Assembly: GCA_934293375.1 (NCBI GenBank)
Contig: CAKQYS010000008.1
Span: 62,001-126,000, forward strand
Direction of reading: 5' to 3'
DNA: 64,000 nucleotides
From: an uncultured Lachnospiraceae bacterium
GTDB lineage: Bacteria; Bacillota; Clostridia; Lachnospirales; Lachnospiraceae
This document shows positions 16,343 through 25,154 of this stretch, in pieces; the first letter of the stretch is position 1, and every line of letters begins with the position of its first letter. Under the pieces are notes generated by a model. The model did not search any database and was not told the origin of the DNA. It saw nothing but the letters and a program-made list of their open reading frames with translations. The position numbers and the translations under genes are program-made.

Positions 16343-17074
16343 ATGAGCGATCGCATTTTGTTAGGGTGCTATCATTCCGTAACTGTAAAGCGGATGGAAC
16401 AGGCAATTGCGATGGATCCGGAATTGGAACTGATTGGAAGTTGTAGCGATGGGGAAGAGGTCTATAACGAAATTATCAAGAAAACGCCGGATATCGTGGT
16501 GTTACAGGCGACAATGCCGGGTATGGATAGTCTGAGACTCATTGAACTGGTTCGTAATGATCCGGAATACGATGGAGTCAGGTTTCTGTTACTTGGGGCA
16601 AGGGGACAGAAAAGGCTGTTGCAGTATATGAAGCACACAGAGAATGTTTGTTTTATTCACTATGAGAATCCGGATGAGGCGATCATGCGGGCAATCCATC
16701 AAATGATGAAGGTGAGGATGCCGGGAAGTACCGGGGCGATGTCAAAGACATTTCCGGATGTGGAATCCTCCGAGGAATTGCAAAAGAAAGCGACACAGAT
16801 GTTGCAGAGTCTGGGAATTCCTGTTCACATTAAGGGGTACATGTACTTACGAAGTGCTATTGTTATGGCTGCGGAAAATATGGAGCTATTGAATGCTCTG
16901 TCAAAACGGTTATATCCCGGGGTGGCGTTGATGCATCATACGACACCGGGACGGGTTGAACGATCGATCCGGCATGCGGTTGAGCTGGCATGGGAGCATG
17001 ATCCGGAGGGGACAAGACCTACAAATTCAGAATTCATTGCGAATCTGGCAGACAAACTCAGGCTGGCGAGGTAG
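16343..17074 (+). CDS. Spo0A-family protein with degraded receiver (first of pair)
   Basis: 243 aa, starting at ATG 16343 after GAGGAGA. The C-terminal half (about 135-243) is a clear Spo0A DNA-binding domain: LGIPVHIKGYMYLRSAI, LYPGVALMHHTTPGRVERSIRHAVELAW and PTNSEFIANLADKLRL, including the recognition helix. The N-terminal half has a receiver-like outline, but the acidic pair is gone (LLGCYHS) and the phospho-acceptor Asp is Gln55 (VVLQATMPGMD). Phosphorelay input is therefore unlikely. It probably binds 0A-box-like DNA constitutively or in response to another signal. Followed by a second family member after 12 bases. Confidence 0.85.
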   Translation: MSDRILLGCYHSVTVKRMEQAIAMDPELELIGSCSDGEEVYNEIIKKTPDIVVLQATMPGMDSLRLIELVRNDPEYDGVRFLLLGARGQKRLLQYMKHTENVCFIHYENPDEAIMRAIHQMMKVRMPGSTGAMSKTFPDVESSEELQKKATQMLQSLGIPVHIKGYMYLRSAIVMAAENMELLNALSKRLYPGVALMHHTTPGRVERSIRHAVELAWEHDPEGTRPTNSEFIANLADKLRLAR

Positions 17075-17086
17075 AAAGGAGAGAAA

Positions 17087-17896
17087 ATGGACATAACAGG
17101 AGAGACGAAGAGAGTATTGGCTGTGAAAGGTGCAGTCAGCAGGATAACAGGGCATTTGAGACATTATCTGAAGGATAAACCGGTTGAGATCATAGAGACA
17201 GATATCTGTATGGATGATTTAGAAAATGTTGTGGAAAATGAGCATTTTGATCTTTTGATATTGGATATCTATATTCCGCAGGGTGATGGATTGACATTGC
17301 TTGAGCGGCTGCGTTCAGCAAATAATGATACACGCGTTGTCATGTATTCGGAATTGTGTACGCATATGATGATTCAGGCAGCTTATGCATTAGATATAGA
17401 TTATTATTTTGTGGATGGAGGTCCATCCCATTTTGTGGCAGATATGTTGTGGAGGATCATTTCATATAATGATTATTTAAACCAGCTGCCACTTGAAATT
17501 CAGGAAATTGCAGCGGTAACTGTAAATTTAAAGGAGGCACTGGAACGGGACATTACAGATATCATCAGAAGGATTGGCGTTCCGGCAAATATCAAGGGTT
17601 ATCAGTATTTAAGAGAGGCGATCATGATGTCTGTTCAGGATGTTGATAATCTGCAGTATATTACAAAGATGCTTTATCCGTCTATTGCACAGAAATACCA
17701 TACCAACTCCAGCAGTGTGGAGCGTGCAATCCGGCATGCCATATCGATCAGTTGTGCCAGGGGTGATCATATGTATATGTCAGAGCTGTTTTGTTTCCGG
17801 CAGACAGGTGAAGATTGGAAACCTACAAACTCACAGTTTATCGCACAGATCACCGATCGCCTGCGGATTGAATACGGTCTGGAGGAGGCGGTATAG
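17087..17896 (+). CDS. Spo0A-family protein with atypical receiver (second of pair)
   Basis: 269 aa. The C-domain is again Spo0A (IGVPANIKGYQYLREAIMM, SSSVERAIRHAISISC, KPTNSQFIAQITDRLRIEYGLE). The receiver keeps the acceptor Asp60 (LLILDIYIPQGDG) and the Ser of VVMYSE, but lacks the metal-binding acidic pair (LAVKGAVS) and the conserved Lys (YYFVDGG where YFILKPF is usual). It may be poorly phosphorylated. It forms a two-gene operon with the previous protein and ends at a terminator. Heteromers with its neighbour or with canonical Spo0A are plausible. Confidence 0.85.
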   Translation: MDITGETKRVLAVKGAVSRITGHLRHYLKDKPVEIIETDICMDDLENVVENEHFDLLILDIYIPQGDGLTLLERLRSANNDTRVVMYSELCTHMMIQAAYALDIDYYFVDGGPSHFVADMLWRIISYNDYLNQLPLEIQEIAAVTVNLKEALERDITDIIRRIGVPANIKGYQYLREAIMMSVQDVDNLQYITKMLYPSIAQKYHTNSSSVERAIRHAISISCARGDHMYMSELFCFRQTGEDWKPTNSQFIAQITDRLRIEYGLEEAV

Positions 17897-17910
17897 AAAT
17901 TGATACCTGA

Positions 17911-17939
17911 AAGAAGTCAGCAATGACTTCTTTTTTTTA
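17911..17939 (+). terminator. Rho-independent terminator
   Basis: AAGAAGTCA (17911-17919) and TGACTTCTT (17924-17932) pair around GCAA, followed by a run of Ts. Closes the Spo0A-like operon. Confidence 0.92.
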
Positions 17940-17960
17940 TTTTTTTTAAATTTAATAATG

Positions 17961-18004
17961 TGGAACGCATCAGGAACACCTTGGGAATCTATCAGGAACC
18001 GGCT
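17961..18004 (+). promoter_or_regulatory. Four 11-bp tandem repeats upstream of the fab operon, SARP-type site
   Basis: GGAAC, GGAAC, GGAAT and GGAAC begin at 17962, 17973, 17984 and 17995, an exact 11-bp period. The units are TGGAACGCATC, AGGAACACCTT, GGGAATCTATC and AGGAACCGGCT. The last repeat overlaps the -35 region of the extended -10 at 18008-18016. Direct repeats at 11-bp spacing close to the -10 are the known binding pattern of SARP activators, and the operon's last gene has a SARP-type DNA-binding domain. Confidence 0.65.
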
Positions 18005-18007
18005 GTG

Positions 18008-18016
18008 TGTCATAAT
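18008..18016 (+). promoter_or_regulatory. Extended -10 promoter of the fab operon
   Basis: TGTCATAAT gives an extended -10 (CATAAT at 18011-18016) about 42 bases before acpP. The -35 position (TCTATC, 17988-17993) does not match TTGACA, which fits an activator-dependent promoter. Confidence 0.6.
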
Positions 18017-18057
18017 GCAGATAGGCAGCAGCCAAATAAAAAACGGAGGAAAGAAAG

Positions 18058-18279
18058 ATGTATTTAGATGTAATTGCAAAGATTGTAGCAGAGAGGACAG
18101 GATGTGAGGCGGCAGATGTAAAGCCGGAAAATAAGTTTTCAGATTTAGGAATTGATTCTTTGGATACTGTAGAGCTGTTAATGAGTCTGGAAGATGAACT
18201 GGGATTTGAAATTGAACTTGATCGCAAGATAGAAACAGTAGCGGATCTGGATCAGTTTTTACAAAGTATTCAGGAGTAG
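18058..18279 (+). CDS. acpP: Acyl carrier protein
   Basis: 73 aa acidic helical protein with DLGIDSLDTVELLM; Ser34 carries the phosphopantetheine arm that holds growing acyl chains. Strong CGGAGGA site. First gene of the fatty-acid operon. fabH and a MarR-type FabT, often found in front in Firmicutes, are absent here. Confidence 0.96.
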   Translation: MYLDVIAKIVAERTGCEAADVKPENKFSDLGIDSLDTVELLMSLEDELGFEIELDRKIETVADLDQFLQSIQE

Positions 18280-18284
18280 ACATT

Positions 18285-19229
18285 ATGATCAGATCAAAGA
18301 TTTGCGAAATGCTGGGTATTGTTTATCCTGTATTTCAGGGTGGAATGGCCTGGATAGCAGATGGCAGACTGGCTGCAGCGGTATCAAATGGTGGCGGACT
18401 TGGAATTATTGCAGCGGGAAATGCACCGGCTGAGTATGTGGCAGAACAGATCCGTGTTGCAAGAAATCTGACAAGAAAACCCATCGGTGTCAATATAATG
18501 CTTTTAAGCCCGTTTGCAGATGAAGTGGCACAGGTTGTGACCGAGGAACATGTGGAGGTTGTGACAACAGGTGCAGGTAATCCTTCCAAATATATGAAAC
18601 AATGGTTAGAGGCTGGTATTCATGTAATACCGGTTGTAGCCTCAACTGCTATGGCGAAGCTCATGACCAGACTTGGTGCCAGTGCTTTGATTGCAGAAGG
18701 CGGCGAGAGTGGCGGACATGTAGGAGAGTTGACAACAATGGTATTGGTACCACAGATTTGTGATGTGACCAATCTTCCGGTACTTGCAGCAGGTGGTATT
18801 GCAGATGGAAGGGGCATGGCAGCAGCATTTATGCTGGGTGCACAGGGTGTACAGATGGGAACCCGGTTTTTAAGTGCACAGGAGTGCTCTATTCATCCTG
18901 TATATAAGGATAAAATATTAAAGGCAAATGATTTGTGTACAATGGTAACCGGTAGAAGACTTGGACATCCGGTCAGGAGCCTGCGGACTCCATTTGCCAG
19001 AGCATATGCCAAGGCGGAATATGGTGGGGCTTCAGATGAGCAGCTTGAGACATTTGGAACCGGTGCATTGCGGTTAGCGGTGCAGGAGGGCGATTTAGAA
19101 CACGGTTGTTTTCTTGCGGGACAGATTGCGGCTATGGTAAAAGAGGAACAGGCGGCTTCACAGATTATTTATGATGTGGTCAGTCAGGCAGAGTCTATAT
19201 TAAAGGGGGCATCGAAGTGGGTGGATTAG
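18285..19229 (+). CDS. fabK: Enoyl-ACP reductase II (FabK)
   Basis: 314 aa FMN-dependent TIM-barrel enzyme that reduces enoyl-ACP with NAD(P)H, replacing FabI. Visible are PVFQGGMAWI, GLGIIAAGN, GVNIMLLSP, the catalytic His145 in EGGESGGHVG, and the flavin-phosphate loops LAAGGIADGRG and GVQMGTRF. It starts 5 bases after acpP and overlaps fabD by 13 bases. No other enoyl reductase is in the window. Confidence 0.96.
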   Translation: MIRSKICEMLGIVYPVFQGGMAWIADGRLAAAVSNGGGLGIIAAGNAPAEYVAEQIRVARNLTRKPIGVNIMLLSPFADEVAQVVTEEHVEVVTTGAGNPSKYMKQWLEAGIHVIPVVASTAMAKLMTRLGASALIAEGGESGGHVGELTTMVLVPQICDVTNLPVLAAGGIADGRGMAAAFMLGAQGVQMGTRFLSAQECSIHPVYKDKILKANDLCTMVTGRRLGHPVRSLRTPFARAYAKAEYGGASDEQLETFGTGALRLAVQEGDLEHGCFLAGQIAAMVKEEQAASQIIYDVVSQAESILKGASKWVD

Positions 19230-20116
19230 CATTTGTTTTTTCCGGTCAAGGGGATCAGTTTCCGGGCATGGGAAAAAATCTATTTGATACATATAAAGAG
19301 GCACAGTCGGTATTTGAGACATGTGATAGGTTGAGACCAAACACTTCATACCAGTGTTTTAGGGGCACTGCAGAAGAATTGATGGAGACGGAAACTACAC
19401 AGCCCTGCCTTTTCGCAATGGAATATGCAGCGGCAAAAACACTGATGAGCAAGGGAATCATGCCACACAGAGTTGCGGGCTTCTCGTTGGGAGAGGTGGT
19501 AGCAGCGACATGTGCAGGTCTATATGATTTGGATAGTGGATTTGAATTAGTGTGTAAAAGAGGAATATTGATGCAGTTAGCAGCAGGAAAGCATGATACT
19601 TTGATGGCGGCAGTTCTGCGGCTTGAAAATAAGCAGGTGATCTCACTATGTGAGAGGTATTCCAATGTGTATCCGGTGAATTTTAATTGCCCCGGTCAGG
19701 TTTCTGTATCGGGAAGTGCAGAACAGATGAAGGATTTCCTCTCTGATGTGAAGAAAGCAGGAGGATACACGGTTCCACTTAAGGTCAAGGGTGCATTTCA
19801 TTCTCCTTACATGGAAGAGGCAGAGGCTGCATTCAGGGAGGAACTTAAGAGGTTTCCAACGAAGCAGGCAAAGATCCCATTGTATTCAGATATGACAGCA
19901 AAGGAGTATACAGAAGATGTGGTGTCACTGTTGTCACAGCAGATCAGTCATCCGGTTAAGTGGGAAGCGCTGATTCGTAATATGATTACGGATGGAATTG
20001 ATACATTTATAGAAATTGGACCGGGAAAAACACTTACGAATATGATACGAAAGATTGACGGTTCCGTTAAGACACTTTCAATAGAGCAAAGTTTGGCGGA
20101 GGTAGAGAAATCATGA
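19217..20116 (+). CDS. fabD: Malonyl-CoA:ACP transacylase (FabD)
   Basis: 299 aa with a GTG start at 19217 inside fabK, after AAAGGGGG. Loads malonyl groups onto AcpP. Motifs are FSGQGDQFPGMG (oxyanion loop), the nucleophile Ser90 in AGFSLGE, the active-site His in KGAFHSPYM, and EIGPGKTLTNM. Coupled to fabG through an ATGA overlap. Confidence 0.96.
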   Translation: MGGLAFVFSGQGDQFPGMGKNLFDTYKEAQSVFETCDRLRPNTSYQCFRGTAEELMETETTQPCLFAMEYAAAKTLMSKGIMPHRVAGFSLGEVVAATCAGLYDLDSGFELVCKRGILMQLAAGKHDTLMAAVLRLENKQVISLCERYSNVYPVNFNCPGQVSVSGSAEQMKDFLSDVKKAGGYTVPLKVKGAFHSPYMEEAEAAFREELKRFPTKQAKIPLYSDMTAKEYTEDVVSLLSQQISHPVKWEALIRNMITDGIDTFIEIGPGKTLTNMIRKIDGSVKTLSIEQSLAEVEKS

Positions 20117-20838
20117 GTGAACGAACAGCGATTATTACGGGAGGATCAAGAGGCATCGGTGCGGCAATTGCCATAAAGTTCGCATCCATGGGAATCAATG
20201 TGGCAATTGTTTATGCTGGAAATCATGAAGCAGCCCATCGTGTTGTGGCAGATTGTGTAGACCGGTATCAGGTGAAGGCAGAGAGTTATCAGGCTGATGT
20301 CTCCTCCTTTGAGGAGTCAAAGGAAGTGGTCAAGAAGATCAAAGCGGAGTTTGGTACAATATCCATTTTGGTCAATAATGCAGGTATTACGCGTGACGGA
20401 TTACTGGTTATGATGAAAGAGGCTGACTTTGATGCTGTGCTGGATACAAATCTGAAGGGAGCCTACCACATGATTCGTCATTGTGCCGGTGATATGATTA
20501 GAAGCCGTAAGGGGTGTATTATCAATATCAGTTCTGTATCGGGACTGATGGGAAATGCCGGACAGTGTAATTATGCTGCGTCCAAAGCGGGTCTGATAGG
20601 TTTGACGAAATCTGTTGCAAAGGAACTGGCACAAAGAGGTGTGCGTTGTAATGCCATAGCACCGGGATTTGTGGAGACGGATATGACGCAGGATCTGGCA
20701 GATAATCCGATGCTGGCACATATTCCGTTAGGTTGTATGGGCAAAGCTGAGGATGTTGCACTTGCTGCTGCATATTTGGTGGATGCCGGATATGTGACAG
20801 GAGATGTGCTTCGTGTAGATGGCGGCATTGCAATGTAA
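20113..20838 (+). CDS. fabG: 3-oxoacyl-ACP reductase (FabG)
   Basis: 241 aa NADPH-dependent short-chain dehydrogenase acting on beta-ketoacyl-ACP. Has TGGSRGIG near residue 10, VNNAGITRDGLL, and the triad Ser141-Tyr154-Lys158 (ISSVSG, NYAASK). Starts in the ATGA overlap with fabD. Confidence 0.96.
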   Translation: MSERTAIITGGSRGIGAAIAIKFASMGINVAIVYAGNHEAAHRVVADCVDRYQVKAESYQADVSSFEESKEVVKKIKAEFGTISILVNNAGITRDGLLVMMKEADFDAVLDTNLKGAYHMIRHCAGDMIRSRKGCIINISSVSGLMGNAGQCNYAASKAGLIGLTKSVAKELAQRGVRCNAIAPGFVETDMTQDLADNPMLAHIPLGCMGKAEDVALAAAYLVDAGYVTGDVLRVDGGIAM

Positions 20839-20893
20839 AGAAACGGCTGGTTATTCCACCAGCTCAAATAGAAAGAGGAAGGAAAACCAAAAG

Positions 20894-22126
20894 ATGGATA
20901 ATAGAAGAGTTGTCGTAACAGGTCTTGGTGCAATTACACCATTGGGAAATTCCGTAGAGGAAACATGGAATGCCTTGAAAAACGGTGAATGTGGCATTGG
21001 TCCTATCAGCTATTTTGATACGACAGGATATAAGGCAAAAGTGGCTGCACAAGTAAAGAATTTCGATCCAAAGGACTATATGGATGTAAATGAGTGCCTG
21101 CGGACAGACCGTTACGCACAATATGGTGCGGCGGCAGCAGATCAGGCAGTAAAGGATAGTGGTATTGTCGGATGTGTGGAGCCGGAGCGGTTTAGTGTGA
21201 TTTTTGGCACCGGTATTGGCGGGATTACTACATTTGAACAGGAGCATACCAAGCTGTTGGAAAAAGGTGCGAGAAGAGTGTCACCTTTGTTTATTCCAAT
21301 GATGATTGGGAATATGGCAGCAGGGCTGATTGCTATGCATTATGACTGCAGAGGTACGGCAAGACCAGCAGTTACGGCTTGTGCATCCGGTTCGGATGCG
21401 ATTGGTGAGGCTATGCGGTTGATCCGTCATGGATATGCAGATGCAGTTATAACAGGTGGTACAGAGGCTGCCATCTGTGCATCTGCGGTGGCGGGTTTTG
21501 CAAATATGAAAGCGTTGTCCGGTGCGGAAGATCCAAATGCTGCATCCCTGCCATTTGACAAGAGAAGAAGCGGTTTTGTCATGGGGGAAGGGGCCGTAGC
21601 ATTGATTTTGGAGTCATATGAGCACGCAAAAGCACGAGGTGCCAAGATTTATGGAGAGGTGTGCGGATATGGTTCTACATGTGATGCTTATCATATCACT
21701 TCTCCGCATCCGGAGGCATGTGGAGGCACACAGGCAATGCTGGATGCCATGCGTGAGGCTTCCTATCTTGAGCAGGATGTGGTTTATGTGAATGCCCATG
21801 GAACCGGTACCCCAATGAATGATATTGTGGAGACAAAGGCGATTAAGAACGCGCTGGGTGACCGTGCATACGAAGCCTATGTCAGTTCAACGAAGTCTAT
21901 GACAGGTCATATGCTGGGTGCTGCAGGTGCAATTGAGGCACTTGCATGTATCAAAGCACTGGAGGAGGGGTTTGTCCCTCCAACGATCCATTTGCTTGCG
22001 CAGGATGAACAGTGTGATCTGAATTGTGTACCAGATGTTGCTGCTAAGGCTGAGATTACATTGGCGTTATCGAATTCTCTTGGATTTGGCGGACATAATG
22101 CGTGTCTTGCCTTTAGAAAGGTGTAG
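20894..22126 (+). CDS. fabF: 3-oxoacyl-ACP synthase II (FabF)
   Basis: 410 aa from ATG 20894, after AGAGGAAGGAAAA; the frame opens earlier inside fabG, but the family start is MDNRRVVVTGLG. Condenses malonyl-ACP with acyl-ACP. Catalytic Cys163 (TACASGSD) and the two His in NAHGTGTPMND and TGHMLGAAG are present. Usual length. Confidence 0.96.
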   Translation: MDNRRVVVTGLGAITPLGNSVEETWNALKNGECGIGPISYFDTTGYKAKVAAQVKNFDPKDYMDVNECLRTDRYAQYGAAAADQAVKDSGIVGCVEPERFSVIFGTGIGGITTFEQEHTKLLEKGARRVSPLFIPMMIGNMAAGLIAMHYDCRGTARPAVTACASGSDAIGEAMRLIRHGYADAVITGGTEAAICASAVAGFANMKALSGAEDPNAASLPFDKRRSGFVMGEGAVALILESYEHAKARGAKIYGEVCGYGSTCDAYHITSPHPEACGGTQAMLDAMREASYLEQDVVYVNAHGTGTPMNDIVETKAIKNALGDRAYEAYVSSTKSMTGHMLGAAGAIEALACIKALEEGFVPPTIHLLAQDEQCDLNCVPDVAAKAEITLALSNSLGFGGHNACLAFRKV

Positions 22127-22129
22127 GTT

Positions 22130-22558
22130 ATGAAAGAGACAGATATTCGAAAATATGCAGGTCTGATGGAGGAACTTGGATTGACCGGATTGGAGATCAC
22201 AGAAAATGATCAGGTTGTGCGTTTAGAAAGATCTGTGCAGCCTGCAGAACAGATTACACAGGTGTGTAATGCACCGGCGACGGAGACGCAGACGGTATAT
22301 GAATCAAAAGAGAAAACAGATTATATCAGTGTCAAATCTCCAATTGTCGGTGTGTTCTATGCAGCACCTGCACAGAATGCAGATGCCTATGTTAAGATAG
22401 GCGACGCGGTAAAGAAGGGACAGACTCTGTGTATCGTAGAGGCGATGAAGCTCATGAATGAGATCACTGCACAGGATGATGGGGTAGTATCAGAAATCTG
22501 TGTGACAAACGGACAGGTTGTAGAGTATGGAACGGAGTTGTTCCATATTGCGAGGTAG
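22130..22558 (+). CDS. accB: Biotin carboxyl carrier protein of acetyl-CoA carboxylase
   Basis: 142 aa. The biotinyl domain lies at about 65-142 with the biotin-accepting Lys107 in VEAMKLMNE; a flexible Ala/Thr/Glu linker precedes it. Carries CO2 between AccC and AccDA. It is placed between fabF and fabZ, as in many Firmicutes. Confidence 0.95.
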   Translation: MKETDIRKYAGLMEELGLTGLEITENDQVVRLERSVQPAEQITQVCNAPATETQTVYESKEKTDYISVKSPIVGVFYAAPAQNADAYVKIGDAVKKGQTLCIVEAMKLMNEITAQDDGVVSEICVTNGQVVEYGTELFHIAR

Positions 22559-22562
22559 AAGC

Positions 22563-22979
22563 ATGAATCAGGAAGAGATTATGAAAATACTACCGCATAG
22601 AGATCATATGTTATTGTTGGATGATGTTATTATGCGGGATGGCAGAGCTGTTGGGCATTATCATGTGCGGGGAGATGAATTTTTTCTAAAAGGACACTTC
22701 CCGGATCATCCGATTGTGCCGGGTGTCATTTTATGTGAAATGCTAGCACAATCAGCTTGTGTGTTGTTAAGGGACCGCATGATCGCAGGTAGACTTCCGG
22801 TATATACGGGATTGGATAAGGTTCGTTTCCGTTCACCGGTGCAACCCGGTGATACGGTAGAGACACAGTGTGAGATCGTTCGGACAAAGCATCCTTTTTA
22901 TTTCGCAAAGGGCTGTGTGTGTGTAGGTGACCGCATTTGTGTGACAGCAGAATTTTCTTTTGCAATTACAGGAGAGTAA
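22563..22979 (+). CDS. fabZ: 3-hydroxyacyl-ACP dehydratase (FabZ)
   Basis: 138 aa from ATG 22563. Hot-dog fold with the active pair His45 and Glu59 in GHFPDHPIVPGVILCEMLAQ, and LPHRDHMLLLDDV at the N-terminus. Dehydrates hydroxyacyl-ACP before FabK acts. An upstream GTG/ATG extension into accB is not needed. Confidence 0.96.
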   Translation: MNQEEIMKILPHRDHMLLLDDVIMRDGRAVGHYHVRGDEFFLKGHFPDHPIVPGVILCEMLAQSACVLLRDRMIAGRLPVYTGLDKVRFRSPVQPGDTVETQCEIVRTKHPFYFAKGCVCVGDRICVTAEFSFAITGE

Positions 22980-22981
22980 AT

Positions 22982-24289
22982 ATGTTCTCAAAAATATTAG
23001 TAGCAAATCGTGGCGAGATTGCGGTGCGGATTATCCGCGCTTGTAAGGAAATGGGGATTGCAACGGTTGCAGTATATTCTGAAACGGATCGGGATGCACT
23101 GCATGTGGCACTGGCGGATCAGAGTTTCTGTATTGGCAGTGCGGAGCCATCAGAGAGTTATTTAAATCAAGATCAGATCATTAGTGCTGCGTTGATGGCA
23201 GGAGCACAGGCAATCCATCCGGGATATGGATTTTTGTCGGAAAATGCACAGTTTGCCAGACAATGTAGAAAAAACGGCTTGGTGTTTATTGGTCCGGACG
23301 CAGACAGTATGGAGCGTTTAAGCGACAAAGCAGAGTTGAAGAAGCTGGTTGCGGATACGGGGCTTCCGGTAATTCCGGGCAGTATGACAGTGACCAGTGT
23401 GGAAGAAGCAATCCGTATAGCGGATAAGATTGGATATCCTGTGATGCTGAAGGCGTGTTCCGGCGGTGGGGGACGGGGTATCCGTCTGATGAGAGATGCA
23501 TTGGAGTTAGAGGCAGGCTATCTTGAGGCTGCAGCTGAGGCTGTCAGTGCATTTGGCGATGGTAGTTTGTATTTGGAAAAATATATTTTCCCGGCAAGGC
23601 ATATTGAGATGCAGATTCTTGCAGATGAAGCTGGCAATGTTGTATGTCTTGGTGATCGTGACTGTTCTCTGCAGCGCCGTAATCAGAAATTGATTGAGGA
23701 ATCGCCATCACCGGGAGTCAATGACAAACAGCGTAAGAAAATCATGAAAATGGTATCAGAGGCAGTAAAAAAACTTGGTTATACCGGAGCAGGTACAATG
23801 GAATTTCTGCTGGATCAGGAAGGTCATTTCTGGTTTATGGAGATGAATGTAAGACTGCAGGTGGAACATTGTGTAACGGAGATGCTGACTGGTATTGATC
23901 TTGTGAAATGGCAGATCAGGATTGCAGCCGGCATTTTGTTGAACTTTACACAGAATGAAGTGAAGCTTTTGGGATCAGCGATCGAGGTTCGGATCAACGC
24001 AATGCGGTGTGGTAAGGTAGATCTTGTGCATGTGCCGGGCGGACCATCGGTTAGATTTGACACATACCTGATGCCCGGAGTGACAGTGTCGCCATATTAC
24101 GATTCGCTTGTCGGTAAATTGATCGTATATGCGAAGACGAGAGAGGAAGCGTTACGGAAACTTTGTGCGGCATTGTGTGAGCTGGTCATTGATGGTATAC
24201 AGACCAATATAGAAGAACAGCTTCATAATATTGAGGATGACAGGTTTATTTCAGGCAATTATGATATTACATTTATAGGAAACAGGTGA
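22982..24289 (+). CDS. accC: Biotin carboxylase subunit of acetyl-CoA carboxylase
   Basis: 435 aa from ATG 22982 after AGGAGAG. Starts MFSKILVANRGEIAVRIIRACKEMG. ATP-grasp loop KACSGGGGRGIR, EMNVRLQVEHCVTEM with catalytic Glu and Arg, and a short C-terminal domain. Slightly shorter than the usual 445-455 aa but with all core motifs. Confidence 0.95.
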   Translation: MFSKILVANRGEIAVRIIRACKEMGIATVAVYSETDRDALHVALADQSFCIGSAEPSESYLNQDQIISAALMAGAQAIHPGYGFLSENAQFARQCRKNGLVFIGPDADSMERLSDKAELKKLVADTGLPVIPGSMTVTSVEEAIRIADKIGYPVMLKACSGGGGRGIRLMRDALELEAGYLEAAAEAVSAFGDGSLYLEKYIFPARHIEMQILADEAGNVVCLGDRDCSLQRRNQKLIEESPSPGVNDKQRKKIMKMVSEAVKKLGYTGAGTMEFLLDQEGHFWFMEMNVRLQVEHCVTEMLTGIDLVKWQIRIAAGILLNFTQNEVKLLGSAIEVRINAMRCGKVDLVHVPGGPSVRFDTYLMPGVTVSPYYDSLVGKLIVYAKTREEALRKLCAALCELVIDGIQTNIEEQLHNIEDDRFISGNYDITFIGNR

Positions 24290-24293
24290 GAGC

Positions 24294-25154
24294 GTGGCAT
24301 TTATTCATTTTTTAAAACCAAAAAATCAGTTAGAAGAGGGAGGCAGAACCGGAGTGTCTTTACAGTCGGATGAGTGTGAGCCGGAAAAGACATGTCCGAA
24401 TTGTCGTAAATCAATTCCTGTCAGCAGGCTTTGGTATCATCAGCTCGTATGCCCATGTGGATATCATTATCGTATAAAGGCAAGACGGCGTATCAGACTG
24501 CTGACGGATCGTGACACATTTCATGAGCTGTTTTCGGGAATGTCCGGTGGAGATCCGTTGAATTTTCCGGGGTATCAGAATAAACTTGAAACAGCAAGAA
24601 ATGCAAGTAATGAAAGAGAGGCTGTGGTTTGTGGAACTGCTATGATCGGTGGAAACAAATGCTGTCTGTTTGTGATGGATCCACAGTTTATGATGGGCAG
24701 TATGGGCAGCGTTGTAGGCGAGAAGATTACGGCATTATTTGAATATGCTGTGGGTCAGAGACTGCCGGTTGTCGGATATACCGTATCAGGTGGGGCAAGA
24801 ATGCAGGAGGGACTTTTGTCCTTGATGCAGATGGCTAAGACAAGTGCCGCAGTAAAGAGACATAGTGATGCAGGCCTTTTGTATGTGGCGGTGTTGACAG
24901 ATCCGACGACAGGAGGAGTAACAGCAAGCTTTGCTATGGAGGCAGACATAATTCTGGCAGAACCGGGTGCAACCGTTGGGTTTGCAGGTGCCAGAGTGAT
25001 TGAGCAGACGACAAGAAAGACACTGCCAAATGAGTTCCAAAAATCAGAGTTCGTAATGAAACACGGATTTATCGATAGTATAGTGCCTCGTACAGAACAG
25101 GGAAAAGTCTTGGCAAGGATACTAAATATGCATAATGGAGGCATGAATGGATGA
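24294..25154 (+). CDS. accD: Acetyl-CoA carboxylase carboxyltransferase subunit beta
   Basis: 286 aa with a GTG start at 24294. The N-terminal zinc ribbon has CPNC and CPCG pairs (about residues 35-60); the crotonase-type core has SGGARMQEG and DPTTGGVTASFAM. It transfers CO2 from biotin to acetyl-CoA together with AccA, coupled by an ATGA overlap. Confidence 0.94.
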   Translation: MAFIHFLKPKNQLEEGGRTGVSLQSDECEPEKTCPNCRKSIPVSRLWYHQLVCPCGYHYRIKARRRIRLLTDRDTFHELFSGMSGGDPLNFPGYQNKLETARNASNEREAVVCGTAMIGGNKCCLFVMDPQFMMGSMGSVVGEKITALFEYAVGQRLPVVGYTVSGGARMQEGLLSLMQMAKTSAAVKRHSDAGLLYVAVLTDPTTGGVTASFAMEADIILAEPGATVGFAGARVIEQTTRKTLPNEFQKSEFVMKHGFIDSIVPRTEQGKVLARILNMHNGGMNG

